A stretch of DNA of 64,000 nucleotides from Pogonophryne albipinna (GCA_028583405.1 CM053250.1:478539-542538); one strand, 5' to 3'. Positions 22,456 to 35,589 are shown, numbered from the stretch's first letter. A program made the numbers and translations. The notes: a model not told the origin generated them from the letters alone.

Positions 22456-22526
22456 TGCACCGCCCGGGAATCGAACCCGGGTCACAAGAATGGGAATCTT
22501 GTATGATACCACTACACTAGCGGCGC
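22456..22526 (-). tRNA. tRNA-Gly(CCC), array consensus
   Basis: Exact consensus; mirror of 9982-10052. Confidence 0.87.
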
Positions 22527-22780
22527 TTGTATTGATTTGTATTGATTTGGACCCTGGACCTCTCGCAACCTAAGTGAGAATCATAAACCTACACCAAATA
22601 AACACTTCTTTGTTTGAAGTTGGATTAATACAAACACTGCATGGGAATTTAACCCTGGTCACAAGAATGGGAATCTCTCAAAACTCTGCCGATGGAAGAG
22701 TTTTCAAACATTTATTTCAGAGTTCTGTATCTTTCTCTATTCTTCCGTCCCTACTCAACCCATATTCAGACAGTCTTGCA

Positions 22781-22851
22781 TGCACCGCCCGGGAATTGAA
22801 CCCGGGTCACAAGAATGGGAATCTTGTATGATACCACTACACTAGCGGTGC
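22781..22851 (-). tRNA. tRNA-Gly(CCC) with A3-U70
   Basis: G3A turns G3:U70 into a normal A3-U70 pair. G57A is also present; B box GGTTCAATTCC. It is the one copy seen that loses the alanine-type wobble. Confidence 0.75.
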
Positions 22852-22957
22852 TTGTATTGATTTGGATTGATTTGGACCCTGGACCTCTCGCAACCTAAGT
22901 GAGAATCATAAACCTACACTAAATAAACACTTCTTTGTTTGAAGTTGGGTTAATACA

Positions 22958-23028
22958 AACACTGCATGGGAATCAAACCCGGTTCACAAGAATGGGAATC
23001 TTGTATGATACCACTACACTAACAGCAC
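22958..23028 (-). pseudogene. Chimeric tRNA, mirror of 9479-9549
   Basis: The same fusion of tRNA 5' part and relic 3' end as in array 1, so it predates the separation of the two arms. Confidence 0.8.
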
Positions 23029-23271
23029 TTGTATTGTTTTTGTATTGATTTGGACCCTGGACCTCTCGCAACCTAAGTGAGAATCATAAACCTACACTAA
23101 ATAAACAATTCTTTGTTTGAAGTTGGATTAATACAAACACTGCATGGGAATTGAACCCTGGTCACAAGAATGGGAATCTCTCAAAACTCTGCCGATGGAA
23201 GAGATTTCAAACGTCTATTTCAGAGTTCTGTATCTTTCTCTATTCTTCCGTCCCCTACTCAACCCATATTC

Positions 23272-23556
23272 AATAATAATAATAATAAATTGGATTTTTA
23301 TAGCGCTTTTATGGAACCCAAAGACGCTTTACAATATGAGGGGGAAGGGGGGGGGGGTTAGATAGACTGGGGCAGGTAGACAACAGACTAAGAAAAACAA
23401 CAAAACAACAAAACAAAACAAAGAAAGAAAGTCAACAAGAACAAGAGCAAAACAAAACAGTCAGGAGGAGGTCGTTTTACAGATAGAGAGAGATGAAAAG
23501 ATAGGTTTTGAGGCGGGACTGGAACAGAGTGAGGGACTCGGACTCTATGCTGTCTG
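23272..23556 (-). mobile_element. L2-type LINE 3' end, right copy
   Basis: Mirror of 8951-9235, starting at the (AAT)n tail and flanked by ATATTC on both sides (inverse of GAATAT). Confidence 0.75.
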
Positions 23557-23574
23557 ATATTCAACCGTCTTGCA

Positions 23575-23645
23575 TGCACCGCCCGGGAATCGAACCCGGG
23601 TCACAAGAATGGGAATCTTGCATGATACCACAACACTAGCGGCAC
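23575..23645 (-). tRNA. tRNA-Gly(CCC), outermost copy
   Basis: Mirror of 8861-8931, with the same C2T, A14T and G26. Confidence 0.68.
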
Positions 23646-26643
23646 TTGTTTTGTGCTAGTTTATATATAATATAACTATCAATATATTGATATATATTTT
23701 CCTAGATGTTGGAGTGCCGCAGACTCAATTCCCGTTGGGGGTCTTGCCAACACCATCTTCTGTTCAGTCATTGGTCCCGCCAACTCCTGCTCCCGGTGCT
23801 CCTGCTCCGGTGGTCCAGCTGACCCATCGTGTTACTTCCCGTCCACCGGAGCCGTCCCATCACCGCAGATTTCTCCCGTGTCTCCGGCCTCGGCCTCGCC
23901 CCCAGGATGCCTGCCCGAATTCCTCCTCCTGACATATGTTTGACGGTCTGTCCTTAGTCAACTTTTCACAGATGTTTTTCATCTTTGTGACGATGCATTT
24001 TCAAGATGATCCGAGACGTGTTTTGATTCTGAGTTTATATAGCTTAAAAATGTAACAATTCTCTCAAGACCAGGGACTCATAAATTAAAAACACAACACT
24101 GTCATTGCAAGTGACACTCAGTTGACTTTTATGTCCAACTGCTAAATTCGTTATTTGCGGTCCATATCTCATTAAAATATCTAATGTTAGTAACTATTAA
24201 AGAAAAAATGCGGGCAATTCTGTTTTAATGTAGTTTTACCGTTGTTACTGCTGGGCAGACATAGGCTACTGATAACATAGGGCTTCTATAATTACCTTAA
24301 ATAAACTCACTAATTAATTAAACCAGTTCAATACGCATTATTCTTATCATTCTTTATGAGCGTAGTAACGGTAAGGTATCTAATTACTTATTTATTTAGA
24401 ATTCCATAACTTAATAACAGAGATGTTCAAGCTAAAGTGCATGGCAGAAATCCTACAATAAAGTGGGACAGTGAAGTGTTCTCCATGAGAGGGCGATCAA
24501 GAAAGAGAGTGAGGGTGAGGGAGTTTACGGAGCAGAGTGAAAGACACAGAAAGACAGAAGCACAATAACAAGTATATTTAGGTGTTTTTTTGTAATTAAC
24601 CGACGGTGTCAAGAGGAAGTAAAGTCCCCTGGTTTGTCCCCTATACTCTAACGGGCAGGAGCCAGGGCAGGCATTTGGTGTGATCACCATAGCCATATGA
24701 GGTTGGACTCGGAGGGCTTTCCTTTGCTTCCAGCTGTCAGATTGTAAACAAAGTCACGTGACTGGGGGCAGATGACAGCGCGGACAAGGTGTGTTTCCCG
24801 CAGCGAGACGCTACAATACTAATGGTGGGCTTATCATGTTGATTCGGCCACAATAGAAAACAAAAAAACTCTGTCTCTCTCCAGAGGGGCAGGTCAGGCA
24901 AAAATGGCAAAAGGGCCGTTGCCCGGGCAACATTAGCCCGTACCTGTGCACGTCCCTGCTCAAGACATAGACTAAATGATCGTATTACGGTTTAGTTTAT
25001 CACAAACATTCAGGATCAACACATTTGGAGACGCATGGAGGGGACGGGGATAGAAAAACTGTATCCTGGAAAGTACTTCAAGTTAAAAAGCATATAATGA
25101 GAATAACGCGTATAAGTAAGCCTTCCTTCATTTTGTCCTTGAGTAAAGGTACTTAGTTACAGTCACCATTGCCGATGTTGCATCTGAAAGTGCTCTCAAG
25201 ACTGTGTCCTTCATCAAAAGTTTCAACAACCTCCAAGCTACATAAGTGGACATGTTTTCACGATCAGCCCTATGCAATTAATCTGAATCTGAACTTTAAC
25301 GAACCTTGTGAGTCTTTCAAATTACGTTCTTTCCATGTTGCTACTATAATTATGTATTTATTTGTTTTTCAATTAAATCTATGCTTGATTCCATTTCCTT
25401 GTCAGAGAAATTACTTTTTATTCTGGTTTTGTCAAGTTGACTTTCAGCAGATTGGGGGGGAAACTGTTAGGAGGCAGGAGAAGAAGTGAAGTGGGGGGGA
25501 AGATGGAGGCAGCAGCAGCTTTTCCTTCCGCAGTGAAACTAACGCCTCATCGCTGGTAATGTCTTGTCACAGTTAATGTTCGCTGCAGTCTGCTGTCATT
25601 TAGCGGCGGGGGTGGAGGTTATTGTCGGAGCCCTCCCACAATCCACCCGTCCAGAAATAGCCACCAAACAATTGAATCAAAATGAAGTTTTATTCTTCCC
25701 TACGCGGTCGTCCTCCATCGCTTCTGTTTTGAATCGGTTAACCTTTCTGTTCGGGGGCGTCGCGGCGGGGTCCTGCTCTTCGGATTAGCCGCTGATGCAT
25801 TTATCAAGAGATGACAAATGAGCTGTCCTTCCAGATGCCTGATTACTTGACCTTTATTCCACAGGAGCTGGGCGGTTAGCAGGGATGGGAGGGGGGTCCT
25901 GATGGAGCTAAGTGGTGCCAGTCTTGTATTCGGCAGCCCGTGGTGAGGGGAAACGCCTGGATGCAACGCCTCGTGCCGACGTGAACATGAATTAAGAAAG
26001 AAGGTATTAAGATTGGCCGCCGCTGATGCGAGGTAATTGAAAATCTCACTTTCCCAGAAACAGGCAGAGACCCAGCACATCAGTTTCTATTTGAGGCAGA
26101 GAGGCTGATGAGTATCACACATTAAAGCCCAGGGAGGAAACTGATCCCCTTAGTGGTCTCTGACTGGAGATCATTACATGAGAGGGACTGCGTCGCCCCC
26201 GAATGTGGTAGCGTTTTCTCTCTTTCTTCAGCCAGCTCATTTCTGGTTTCGTCGTGCAGCAGATTGTCATTTACTCCTCTGATTGTGTGTTTTCCACCGC
26301 TGTGTCCCTGTTTCTGCTCACAGCGAAGAGGCCTGCTAGTTATCATGGTCCCACATCACAGATGGAGATTTGTTCAGTGCGTCGACATCTGAACCTGCAC
26401 AACATAAATAAACCTTGACTCCCACACATAACGTAATATAAGAAAAACGTACATTTGTAAAGGTTGAATCATGAAAACTCGTCACTTTCTAAAAAAAGTT
26501 TTTATTTATTTATTTCCAGTCAGTTTTTCTATTTCAGGCAAATATAAAGGTCCTCAAGATAAGCAAAGAGGCTAAGCATTGATCCGACAACAGAGAAAAT
26601 AAGTTGAAGTTCAGATAATTCATTAATTTACTTTTTGCAGTCT
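23646..26643. other. Non-coding block, mirror of 5807-8860
   Basis: No gene. Close to the left arm, with scattered SNPs (for example near 24900, 25040 and 25340) and a roughly 45-bp segment absent near 25090. Confidence 0.5.
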
Positions 26644-26830
26644 ATTACATGTCATTTGTTAGATGCTTTCATCCAAAGCGACTTGCATACATCAGTACTG
26701 TGGAAAGTCCCCACAGGAGCGATTTGAGGTGAAGTGTCTTAGGGACACAACGACTGCTGACTGCAGTGGGACTCGAACTTGCTATCCCGATTCGAAGTCC
26801 ATCATACTATCCACTGAGCCACAGCCTCCT
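26644..26830 (-). mobile_element. tRNA-derived SINE, right copy
   Basis: Mirror of 5621-5806 with the same head and tail. Confidence 0.75.
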
Positions 26831-28376
26831 ATATTTAAGTGCAAAGAAATGTCAAAAACAACTCTTAAACTATATCTTAAATGTGGCTGCAGAAGAATAG
26901 ACGGTCCGCTTCTCAGGCCTTTCCAGAGGACATTTAAAGTCTCTTCACATAAAGCGTTCAGTTTGTTGCTAAACTTTAGAAATGGAATTTAGGAACTTCA
27001 TCTGTAAACTAGCCAGGTTTCTGGTCAATACCTTTTCTCTTCTTTAAGTATTGCTATGACATAAAACAGGTAGTATGTAGATATTATAGGTTTCTAGTCG
27101 GCTCGAGTGACTTTGGTCACTTTCTCATCTGGCAATAAAACTTTCCAATTTGTCCGTCAACTAACTTGAGCAAGTGTCTTCACTTTTGGTATTTTTTAAT
27201 CCTCGGGTTCTGGAGAGCGAGGTCAGGACTTCATCAGGGGCCTCGGGGCCCTCGGAGCCCCTCTCTCTCTGCAGGAGATGAGGGATCAGCAGGGTGTGAA
27301 ATAGCCGTAGTGATTGCTCCGAGGCCACGAGGCCTCCAGCCCATTCGCAGCCCTGTCACCTCTCTAATGGAGCCGCGGAGATTGGAGACGAACCCCCATC
27401 ACACTGTTAAAGGTACAGTCAACCATAAATACAGAAACTGGTGGAAAAGTGAACACTAAGTTTCTTCAGAGTGTTGCATACAGTGTTAAAGGGCTAAACT
27501 TTAGTCTGCCTGTGTTCTCCTTCAAGGAACAATCAGAAACAGACTCAGTATTTTTTTCCAATTCATTTGGATTTATTGTTAATTAGGAGAAATATAACTT
27601 TACTTTCCAGCTGCTGCGTTGGAGTATCTATCGTGTTTTTGCAGCCTCTGAACTGACTGAAAAGGCATGTGATGTTAGATTTGCATTAGCTAACAGACAA
27701 TGTTAGCAGTGCTTTACCCGCTGAATGTTTGTTTGGTTAGGCTCTTTCAACAAGCTATGGACAGACGTCTGTTTGTTGGTGGTATTAAAGAGTAAGGACC
27801 CCAGCAGCAACTGAATAGACTGAGGAGACATGCAGCTACGGTCACAAACTGTTAAATATGCTGCAGCTGAGAAGCTAACTGCTAACGGACGTTGTTAGCA
27901 GTGCACTTTTCCCGCTTAATTTCTGTTTGGTGGCTCGTTCAATAAGCTACGCTGTAGAACAAGGTGTGTGTTCAACTTGAGTAGCTTTCATTCATATATG
28001 GTGTTAAATTATTTGATTGACTGTATGGAAAAACAAAGTAGGTGAGAGTCAACATCAATCTGACCTGTTGAAAAAACGGGGCACTATTGTTTAAATCATA
28101 TGTGATTTACTGCTCAGATATGTAGGCCTATGCTGTAGCAGAAATCTGTTTTTAAATATCAGACGTGAAAATGATCCCTATTTTATCTCACTCTCAGAAG
28201 TGTGTGAATTCTTTATTTAAAGAGGTAGAAGTTGATGTGGATTGAACAGATGCGAATAACCAATAAAAACATCATGTATCCAACACTTAACCAAATATGA
28301 AGCACTTTGTAAAATATGTTCCTGAACGAGTTTTGCTCCAAATATAATTGAATATGCTAAAGACCAATATCACTTA
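26831..28376. other. Non-coding block, mirror of 4011-5620
   Basis: No gene seen. Small indels relative to the left arm. Confidence 0.5.
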
Positions 28377-29162
28377 CACTGAACAAAAATGTTGCTCCCA
28401 TTTTTCATGAGATGACTCAAAGATCTAAAACATGTTCTATACACACAAATAACCATTTCTCTCAAATATTATTCACAATCTGAAAGAATCTGTGATAGTG
28501 AGCACTCTCCTTTGCCGAGATATAATCATCCCACCTCACAGGTGTGGCATATCAAGATGCTGATTAGACAGCATGATTATTGCACAGGTGTGCCTTAGGC
28601 TGGCCACAATAAAAAGGCCACTCTGAAACGTGCTTTTTGCCAGTCAGTATCTGGTGTGGGGGTAGGGGTAGGGGTAGGGTTAGGGTAGGGTTAGGTTAGG
28701 GTAATGTTGTGAATTGAGTGGCCATGGTGGTGGTGGGGTTATGGTATGGGCAGGCGTAGTATGGACGACGAACACAGGCCACTCGATTCACAACATTACC
28801 CTAACCCTAACCCTACCCCTACCCCTCACACCAGATACTGACTGGTTTTCGGACCCCCCCCAGACCCCCCCATAAAGCAAAAATGCACGTTTCAGAGTGG
28901 CCTTTTATTGTGGCCAGCCTAAGGCACACCTGTGCAATAATCATGCTGTCTAATCAGCATCTTGATATGCCACACCTGTGAGGTGGGATGGATTATCTCG
29001 GCAAAGGAGAAGTGCTCACTATCACAGATTTTTTCAGATTTGTGAACAATATTTGAGAGAAATGGTTATTTTGTGTATATAGAAAATGTTTAGATCTTTG
29101 AGTTCATCTCATGAAAAATGGGAGCAAAAACAAAAGTGTTGCGTTTATATTTTTGTTCAGTG
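28377..29162. mobile_element. Tc1/mariner-like element, right copy
   Basis: Mirror of 3214-4010, flanked by TA at 28375-28376 and 29163-29164. The transposase relic (about 28718-28783, plus strand) has lost single bases relative to the left copy. Telomere-like blocks lie at about 28657-28711 and 28796-28826. Confidence 0.85.
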
Positions 29163-31065
29163 TAATAGCGTAGTAAACTGTACTTCACAGACAGGAAGTG
29201 AGATGGTGGACCGTAAAGTGGGCCAGGCATCTTTTTGATATGTGGAGTGTAAATATAGCCCTCCACCCTCCACCTAATTGTAGCTGTGTTGTTTCGTATT
29301 GTTGAATCCCAGATATGTATAATTCATCACGCAAATAATCTGGAACAAAACAAACTCTCCTCTGAGCTCCCAAGAGGCCGAGCGTCTAATGAGTACACCC
29401 CATAAAATATCATACCTTTGCAAAATATTCTGTCATTTTCCCGGCAACACGCTCAAGCTACACAACATCCAATTACATGTAATAGCATCTTGTAGGGCTG
29501 CCTGTTGATCATTGTCATCCAAAAACACTGCAGCGCCTCTATTGTGTGACTTTCTGCATTAATGGGAATAGTCACAGATGATGCTCTTGTTGTTGTTGTT
29601 GTTGTTGTGGTTAGGTCCTATTTTCTTGTGTTCAAAGTACAATGGGAGCCCATAGTTAAGTACTTTCACCTTTCACCTTAAACTTCTCTTTCACTGTACC
29701 TGTATTCTCACATGTCCCAAAAAGTTAAAATGTTACTAACTCAGCTTCCCCGGAGTTGTTGTTGTTGTTGTTTTGGACAGTTGACATCCTCCTTGATCCA
29801 TCTTCATCTTCTTCCTTAATATAGACACATGTATTCTCTTTTTAATTTACACACAACATCTATTGCACGTCTCTCTGTCCCCAAGGTTTCTTACATTATT
29901 TTCTGGGTTTCTTCGGGAGTGTTTCCTTATCCGATGTGAGGGTCTAAGGACAGAGGGGGTCGTATCCTGTACGAACTGTAAAGCCCCCTGAGACACATGT
30001 CAAAGTTATGATATTGAGCTATATAAATACACTTTTAAACTTCGATTGATTGCTTGAAATGTTTCAGTAAGTCGCTGAAATCTTTATTTTCTGGGCTCGG
30101 ATAGTGAAGCGTCAGAGAAATGGATGGACTTCAATTCAATCATTCAGAAATCATGTCATGATAAAGTAAATAACCCTCTAATATCTCGAACCAGTTTGTC
30201 ATGCATTTCTCAAAACACCACACGTATATTTAGTTGTATCCCCCCCCAAGGTAAGTCAACACTAGTATATTTAATCACAGGTTATAGTTGTGATTAAAGC
30301 GTTTGACAGCACGAGTGGAAACACATTCATCATGTTTACTCATTCAGAATTCACAGCTGACGTTTCATGGAAAGTGGAAACAGTCCACTAACTCATTTGC
30401 TTTTTATTCCAACAAAACGCTGGAGATGTGGATGTTTTGGAGCGAGGGTCTTCCCCTGGAGTGAAGCCGTGTCCAGGCAGCTTCATCCAATCACGTCCGA
30501 TAATGACCTGGGGATCGAGAGGTGAGAGTATAGTGGACAAAAACCAAAGAGCAGGTTTTTCATTTCGTGCTGAGAGGCCGTTGATTCATTTCTCTTTCAG
30601 AGCAGAGATTTAATTCGTAGGCTTCTTCAGGAAATCATCTCTGCTTTTTAATAATCTCTAATGCCATGTGGCTTCTCGGCACGCTGAGGTGACGAAAGGT
30701 CAAGGAGCCGCTTCAGGATCCACGGCAGCGTCGAGAGGAAGGGGGGGGGGCTGATTTTCATTAAGATGGACTCTGGAGCGCTCGTCTTATTAGCGGGTCA
30801 TTAGGCTCTCGCAGGCCGACAGATTGGCTGAACAGGAAGCAGGGGAGCGGGCAGAAGGTAATTGCACTCGGAGTGACCACACAGGTGCCTGATTGGTTAA
30901 TTAGCGTGTTGTCAATCAGCAGCTCGCTCTCACCACAGTTAAAAGGTGAGCGGTGAGAGTTCCTAATGAAGGCGAGAACTTTCTTCTTTTTCAGCTCTTG
31001 ACGGATGAGAGGAGGGACACAGGGCCGTCCCTCCCTACAGGCCGATCATGCAGACTGCGTGGGGA
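29163..31065. other. Non-coding block, mirror of 1305-3213
   Basis: No gene seen. TAAT-rich stretch at about 30650-30900. Confidence 0.5.
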
Positions 31066-32757
31066 CTCACCTCGCCGAGGGGGCCTCATCTTACGTAGGG
31101 GGCCTCACCTCGCGGAGGGGGCCTCATCTTGCGGAGGGGGCCTCACCTTACGGAGGGGGCCTCATCTTGCGGAGGGGGCCTCACCTCGCGGAGGGGGCCT
31201 CATCTTACGGAGGGGGCCTCATCTTACGGAGGGGGCCTCATCTTACGGAGGGGGCCTCACCTCGCGGAGGGGGCCTCATCTTACGGAGGGGGCCTCATCT
31301 CGCGGAGGGGGGCCTCATCTTACGGAGGGGGGCCTCATCTTGCGGAGGGGGCATCACCTCGCGGAGGGGGCCTCATCTTACGGAGGGGGCCTCATCTTGC
31401 GGAGGGGGCCTCATCTTGTGGAGGGAGCCTCATCTTGCGGAGGGGGCCTCATCTTGTGGAGGGAGCCTCATCTTACGGAGGGGACCTTATCTTGAGGAGG
31501 GGGCCTCATCTTGCGGAGGGGGCCTTATCTTGAGGAGGGGGCCTCATCTTGCGGAGGGGGCCTCATCTTGCGGAGGGGGAGGGGGCCTCATCTTGCGGAG
31601 GGGGCCTTATCTTGAGGAGGGGGCCTCATCTTGCGGAGGGGGCCTCATCTTGCGGAGGGGGCCTCATCTTGCGGAGGGGGCCTCATCTTGCGGAGGGAGC
31701 CTCATCTTGTGGAGGGGGCCTCATCTTGCGGAGGGGGCCTCATCTTGTGGAGGGGGCCTCATCTTGTGGAGGGGGCCTCATCTTGCGGAGGGGGCCTCAT
31801 CTTGTGGAGGGGGCCTCATCTTGTGGAGGGAGCCTCATCTTGCGGAGGGGGCCTCATCTTGCGGAGGGAGCCTCATCTTGCGGAGGGGGCCTCATCTTGT
31901 GGAGGGGGCCTCATCTTGCGGAGGGGACCTTATCTTGAGGAGGGAGCCTCATCTTACGGAGGGGGCCTTATCTTGTGGAGGGAGCCTCATCTTGTGGAGT
32001 GGGCCTCATCTTACGGAGGGGACCTTATCTTGAGGAGGGGGCCTCATCTTGCGGAGGGGGCCTTATCTTGAGGAGGGGGCCTCATCTTGCGGAGGGGGCG
32101 GGGGCCTCATCTTGCGGAGGGGGGCCTCATCTTGCGGAGGGAGCCTCATCTTGTGGAGGGGGCCTCATCTTGTGGAGGGGGCCTCATCTTACGGAGGGGG
32201 CCTCATCTTGCGGAGGGGGCCTCATCTTGCGGAGGGAGCCTCATCTTGCGGAGGGAGCCTCATCTTGTGGAGGGGGCCTCATCTTACGGAGGGGGCCTCA
32301 TCTTGCGGAGGGGGCCTCATCTTGCGGAGGGGGCCTCATCTTGCGGAGGGGGCCTCATCTTGCGGAGTGGGCCTCATCTTGCGGAGGGGGCCTCATCTTA
32401 CGGAGGGGGCCTCATCTTACGGAGGGGGCCTCATCTTGCGGAGGGGGCCTCATCTTGCGGAGGGGGCCTCATCTTGCGGAGGGAGCCTCATCTTGTGGAG
32501 TGGGCCTCATCTTGTGGAGGGGGCCTCATCTTACGGAGGGGGCCTCATCTTACGGAGGGGGCCTCATCTTGCGGAGGGGGCCTCATCTTGCGGAGGGGGC
32601 CTCATCTTGCGGAGGGAGCCTCATCTTGTGGAGTGGGCCTCATCTTGCGGAGGGGGCCTCATCTTGCGGAGGGAGCCTCATCTTGCGGAGGGGGCCTCAT
32701 CTTGCGGAGGGGGCCTCATCTTGCGGAGGGGGCCTCATCTTGCGGAGGGTGCCTCAA
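31066..32757. repeat. 19-bp minisatellite, right copy
   Basis: About 88 units of the same 19-bp repeat as 560-1304, inverted and roughly twice as long, with some units altered by G insertions (for example near 31310 and 31575). The long open frames here (129-342 codons, repeating GPHLAEGASS) exist only because the unit lacks stops. Confidence 0.95.
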
Positions 32758-33327
32758 CTGAGCCGAAAATGCGGCGCACCTATGCGCTTATGTGGCGCGG
32801 CGCGGTTTCGCTGCTGCGAGGCTCCACTAGAAGTATTTTGAGTTGTTTCTCAGATGAAACATATTTTTTTACATATTTATTAGAAAATCAACAACTAACA
32901 TCAGAAAACAGAAAACTTTTGAGCATTTGCGGCATATTTTGTAACACAACATTTCCTGATTCTGGTCAAATATAGTTCAGAATGAGTTCTCCATCTAATT
33001 ACAATTACATCTGATTCATCTAAATATCCCTTCTTATTTCAAGAAATCTTACCAAGTAAATGTTCACTTGTTCTATTGACAGATTGTTGTACTTATTTAG
33101 TTAAAACAGCTTATTTTCATTATTGTTTAACTTGTTTTTGGAGCAGCATTTTTTCCAGTGTATTAAGCTCAATTTCAGGATAATATTGATATGTGTTGCT
33201 CCTACTGGGACATGTCTCCATGCTTTAATGTTCAACAAGGTTGTTCTCATACTGCCTGTGCTGCAGCACCTCTGATCACCCTCCGTCTGAATCAGACCTT
33301 TCAGATATTTTTGCAATTTTGAGAAAT

Positions 33328-34012
33328 AAGTCAGAATGTTGAGATTTTCATTCTCAGAATAAAGTCAAACATTTTAGAAATTCTGGAAAAAGTCAGAATT
33401 ATGAGATATCCAGGCAAAAGTCAGAATGTTGACATTTTCTGAAAAAAAGTGAAAAAATAATGATTTTCAGAAAAAAGTCTGAATTTTTAGATTTTCAGAA
33501 AAAAGTCAGCATTTTTAGATTTTAATAAAAAAGTCAGAATTGTAGCCTTTGCAGACCATTTACATGCAGAAAAACCCATATAACCCCATAAAGGAATGGG
33601 AACACCGTTGGGTCCAGTTCTTCTCGGTCATGCATCTTGTGAATAATTTGCTAATGACTCGACATTTTCTTCCAATTAGCAGATATTGCCGGGCGTGCTG
33701 AGCTCGTCGTCTCATACGGGCTCTCTGGGTCTCTGGGGGTTAACATGTCTTTGAAGTTGGAGATAATTAGCTGAGCAAGCAGGGGTAATTAACAGTGTCC
33801 AGCTCATAAATAAACACTTTTTCTATACACACACTATAAATGCAGCAAATACCACCGGAACAGTCTGTCCTCTTGAAAAAATACAAACACTTGAGAATTC
33901 AGCAGTCAGATCGTGATAACTCTGTTTAAACATTTTTTGGAATAAAGGTGTTTCATTTCATTTGTGCACCATATTCTCAACAGATAACAGAAATTCCTCT
34001 CTGTATAAAGCA
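33328..34012. repeat. Degenerate AGTCAGAAT simple repeat and spacer
   Basis: About 33330-33545 is a decayed tandem of AGTCAGAAT/GATTTTCAGAAAAA words. The remainder is AT-rich with no gene. This is the first sequence outside the palindrome on this side. Confidence 0.6.
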
Positions 34013-34568
34013 CATGTGTCAAACTCAAGGCCCGGGGGCCAAATCAGGCCCTTGGTGAATTTAATTTCGACCCGCAGGATAATTTCTAATTCCTATTAGA
34101 TCTGGCCCGCCGGTATATTGCACGCACACCTTCACTCCATCCTGAGGGTCTCCTCAGCTCAGAGCCTGAGCCCAAACATTGATGACCTTGCACCCAAGAT
34201 GAGATGCCAAGTATCTGAACTAGCATCACAGAGCAGCACACTGAGTTTAATGGATGCTTCCTTCTGCACTTTCTCTCTCACGCCAACAGGGCATGTTTGG
34301 TTTTCTCTTTGAGGGAAATAGTTTTGTTGAAGCTGTTGTTGGCCTGTGGAAAAATGTACTCATAAGAAATGACTCTGGAAAATCTGCAGATAGAGCCATA
34401 AGAAATGAATGCAACTGATTATTTAATGTTGTTTTTATAGGCAATAATTGAAGCTTTGTTAGTTCCAGGTTTAATATGTGCAATGAGTTCATTTCAATAA
34501 GTTTTGCAATAAACACTGAGCCAGTCCGGCCCTCGACTAGTACCCATTTTTTTATTTTGACACCCCTG
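34013..34568. mobile_element. hAT-type remnant
   Basis: Left end CATGTGTCAAACTCAAGGCC and right end TTTGACACCCCTG form short inverted termini of the type common to fish hAT (Charlie-like) elements. Flanks GTATAAAGCA and GTATGAAGCA look like an imperfect target duplication. The interior has no intact transposase, so it is a non-autonomous or decayed copy. Confidence 0.65.
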
Positions 34569-35188
34569 GTATGAAGCAATACATTCAGCAACTAAACATT
34601 GCCTCCAAAATGTTACATAATTAACACCTTTAAAACCGTTTTAATACGTAATAACCAAGATGTATTTCTTATGTGGTTTAAACGCTTCCATTGGACTCCT
34701 TGAACACATCACTAAGTAACACTCACACTTCTATTGGAGACTGACCTTTTTGAACATTAACGCATGGAGACATGTCACAGTAGAGACACTAAACGTTTAA
34801 ACGTTCTTTTGTAGCAGAAATCATGGAATAGCTTGTGTAACAATAGTGTACGTGCATCAAACAATAAACATCATTTCTCTTAGGCTACTTTTTTTTGTAG
34901 CAGAAGATCAGCAAATAAAATACGAGTAAATGTGCACTTCTATCCACTACTTTTATGTGAGCATAAAAAGTAGGTTCATCTTGAGGACAAGTGTTATCCT
35001 TAAAGAACCTCCAGTGGTGGAAAACATAATCTCCAAAGGTACAATGTTCACAGGCATTTGATGATATAATGCAAAGTTGAAAGGTTAAACTAAGTTAAAT
35101 ACAATAAGTATATTGCATTTTATTATATATGTGCCATTCATTTCTGCTACAGTCTAGTTGCTCCAGAGAAAAATACATAATTGTGTCT
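34569..35188. other. AT-rich spacer, nothing recognised
   Basis: No coding signal and no repeat that could be named. Confidence 0.5.
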
Positions 35189-35589
35189 CTGAAAGGAGGG
35201 GTCGGTAAGTTTGAGAAACCGGCTCGAGATACACTTTTTGTTATATTCCATGGAATGCTCTTAACATCCCGATAGCAATGAATATCTGAAGTGCTTTGAC
35301 AAAAAATACATAAAAAATATCATCAGTGGAAGCCGTAGTGCTGTAAAAAGCACAACCAATCATCTGAGCCGGCCCGGCTAAAGTAACTGGATGGCCTACC
35401 TGCCTGTCAGCCTCCAATCGGGGCACAAACTTATCTCATGCCCTCATTGGTCATGTGCGCGTTCGTGTGTGTTGGAGGCGGGGCTCTGTAAGGAAGTCTG
35501 AAGGAAAGGGCAGATTTTTTCCGGTTGTGTATTTTCAAATTCTAGCGCACTCGAGCCGGTTTCTTCAAAATGACCTACCCCACCTTTAA
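35189..35589. mobile_element. TTAA-flanked MITE, copy 1
   Basis: Shares most of its length with 45708-46027, including the word CATGGAATGCTCTTAACATC. Ends in CACCTTTAA, the inverse of the AAAGGTGGGG start of the second copy. Contains an extra internal segment absent from copy 2. TTAA at the right end suggests a piggyBac-type target, but no transposase is present. Confidence 0.65.

Larger units (their letters stand above)
17426..23645 (-). repeat. tRNA-Gly(CCC) tandem array 2 (mirror of array 1)
   Basis: Twenty tRNA-Gly-like loci on the minus strand with the same unit plan as array 1. Units near the outer end (21815-23645) match array 1 one for one. Closer to the gap the unit order differs and small deletions are frequent. 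The L2 tail and the chimeric copy beside it are shared with array 1. Confidence 0.95.
17426..33327. repeat. Right arm of giant inverted repeat
   Basis: Inverted copy of 1-16425. Its outer end (33313-33327) matches the reverse complement of the first 15 bases of the window. From about 17426 to 21600 the tRNA array shows frequent 1-3 base deletions not seen in the matching part of the left arm, typical of an unpolished contig end. Beyond that the match is close. The outer minisatellite is about twice as long as in the left arm. Confidence 0.9.
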
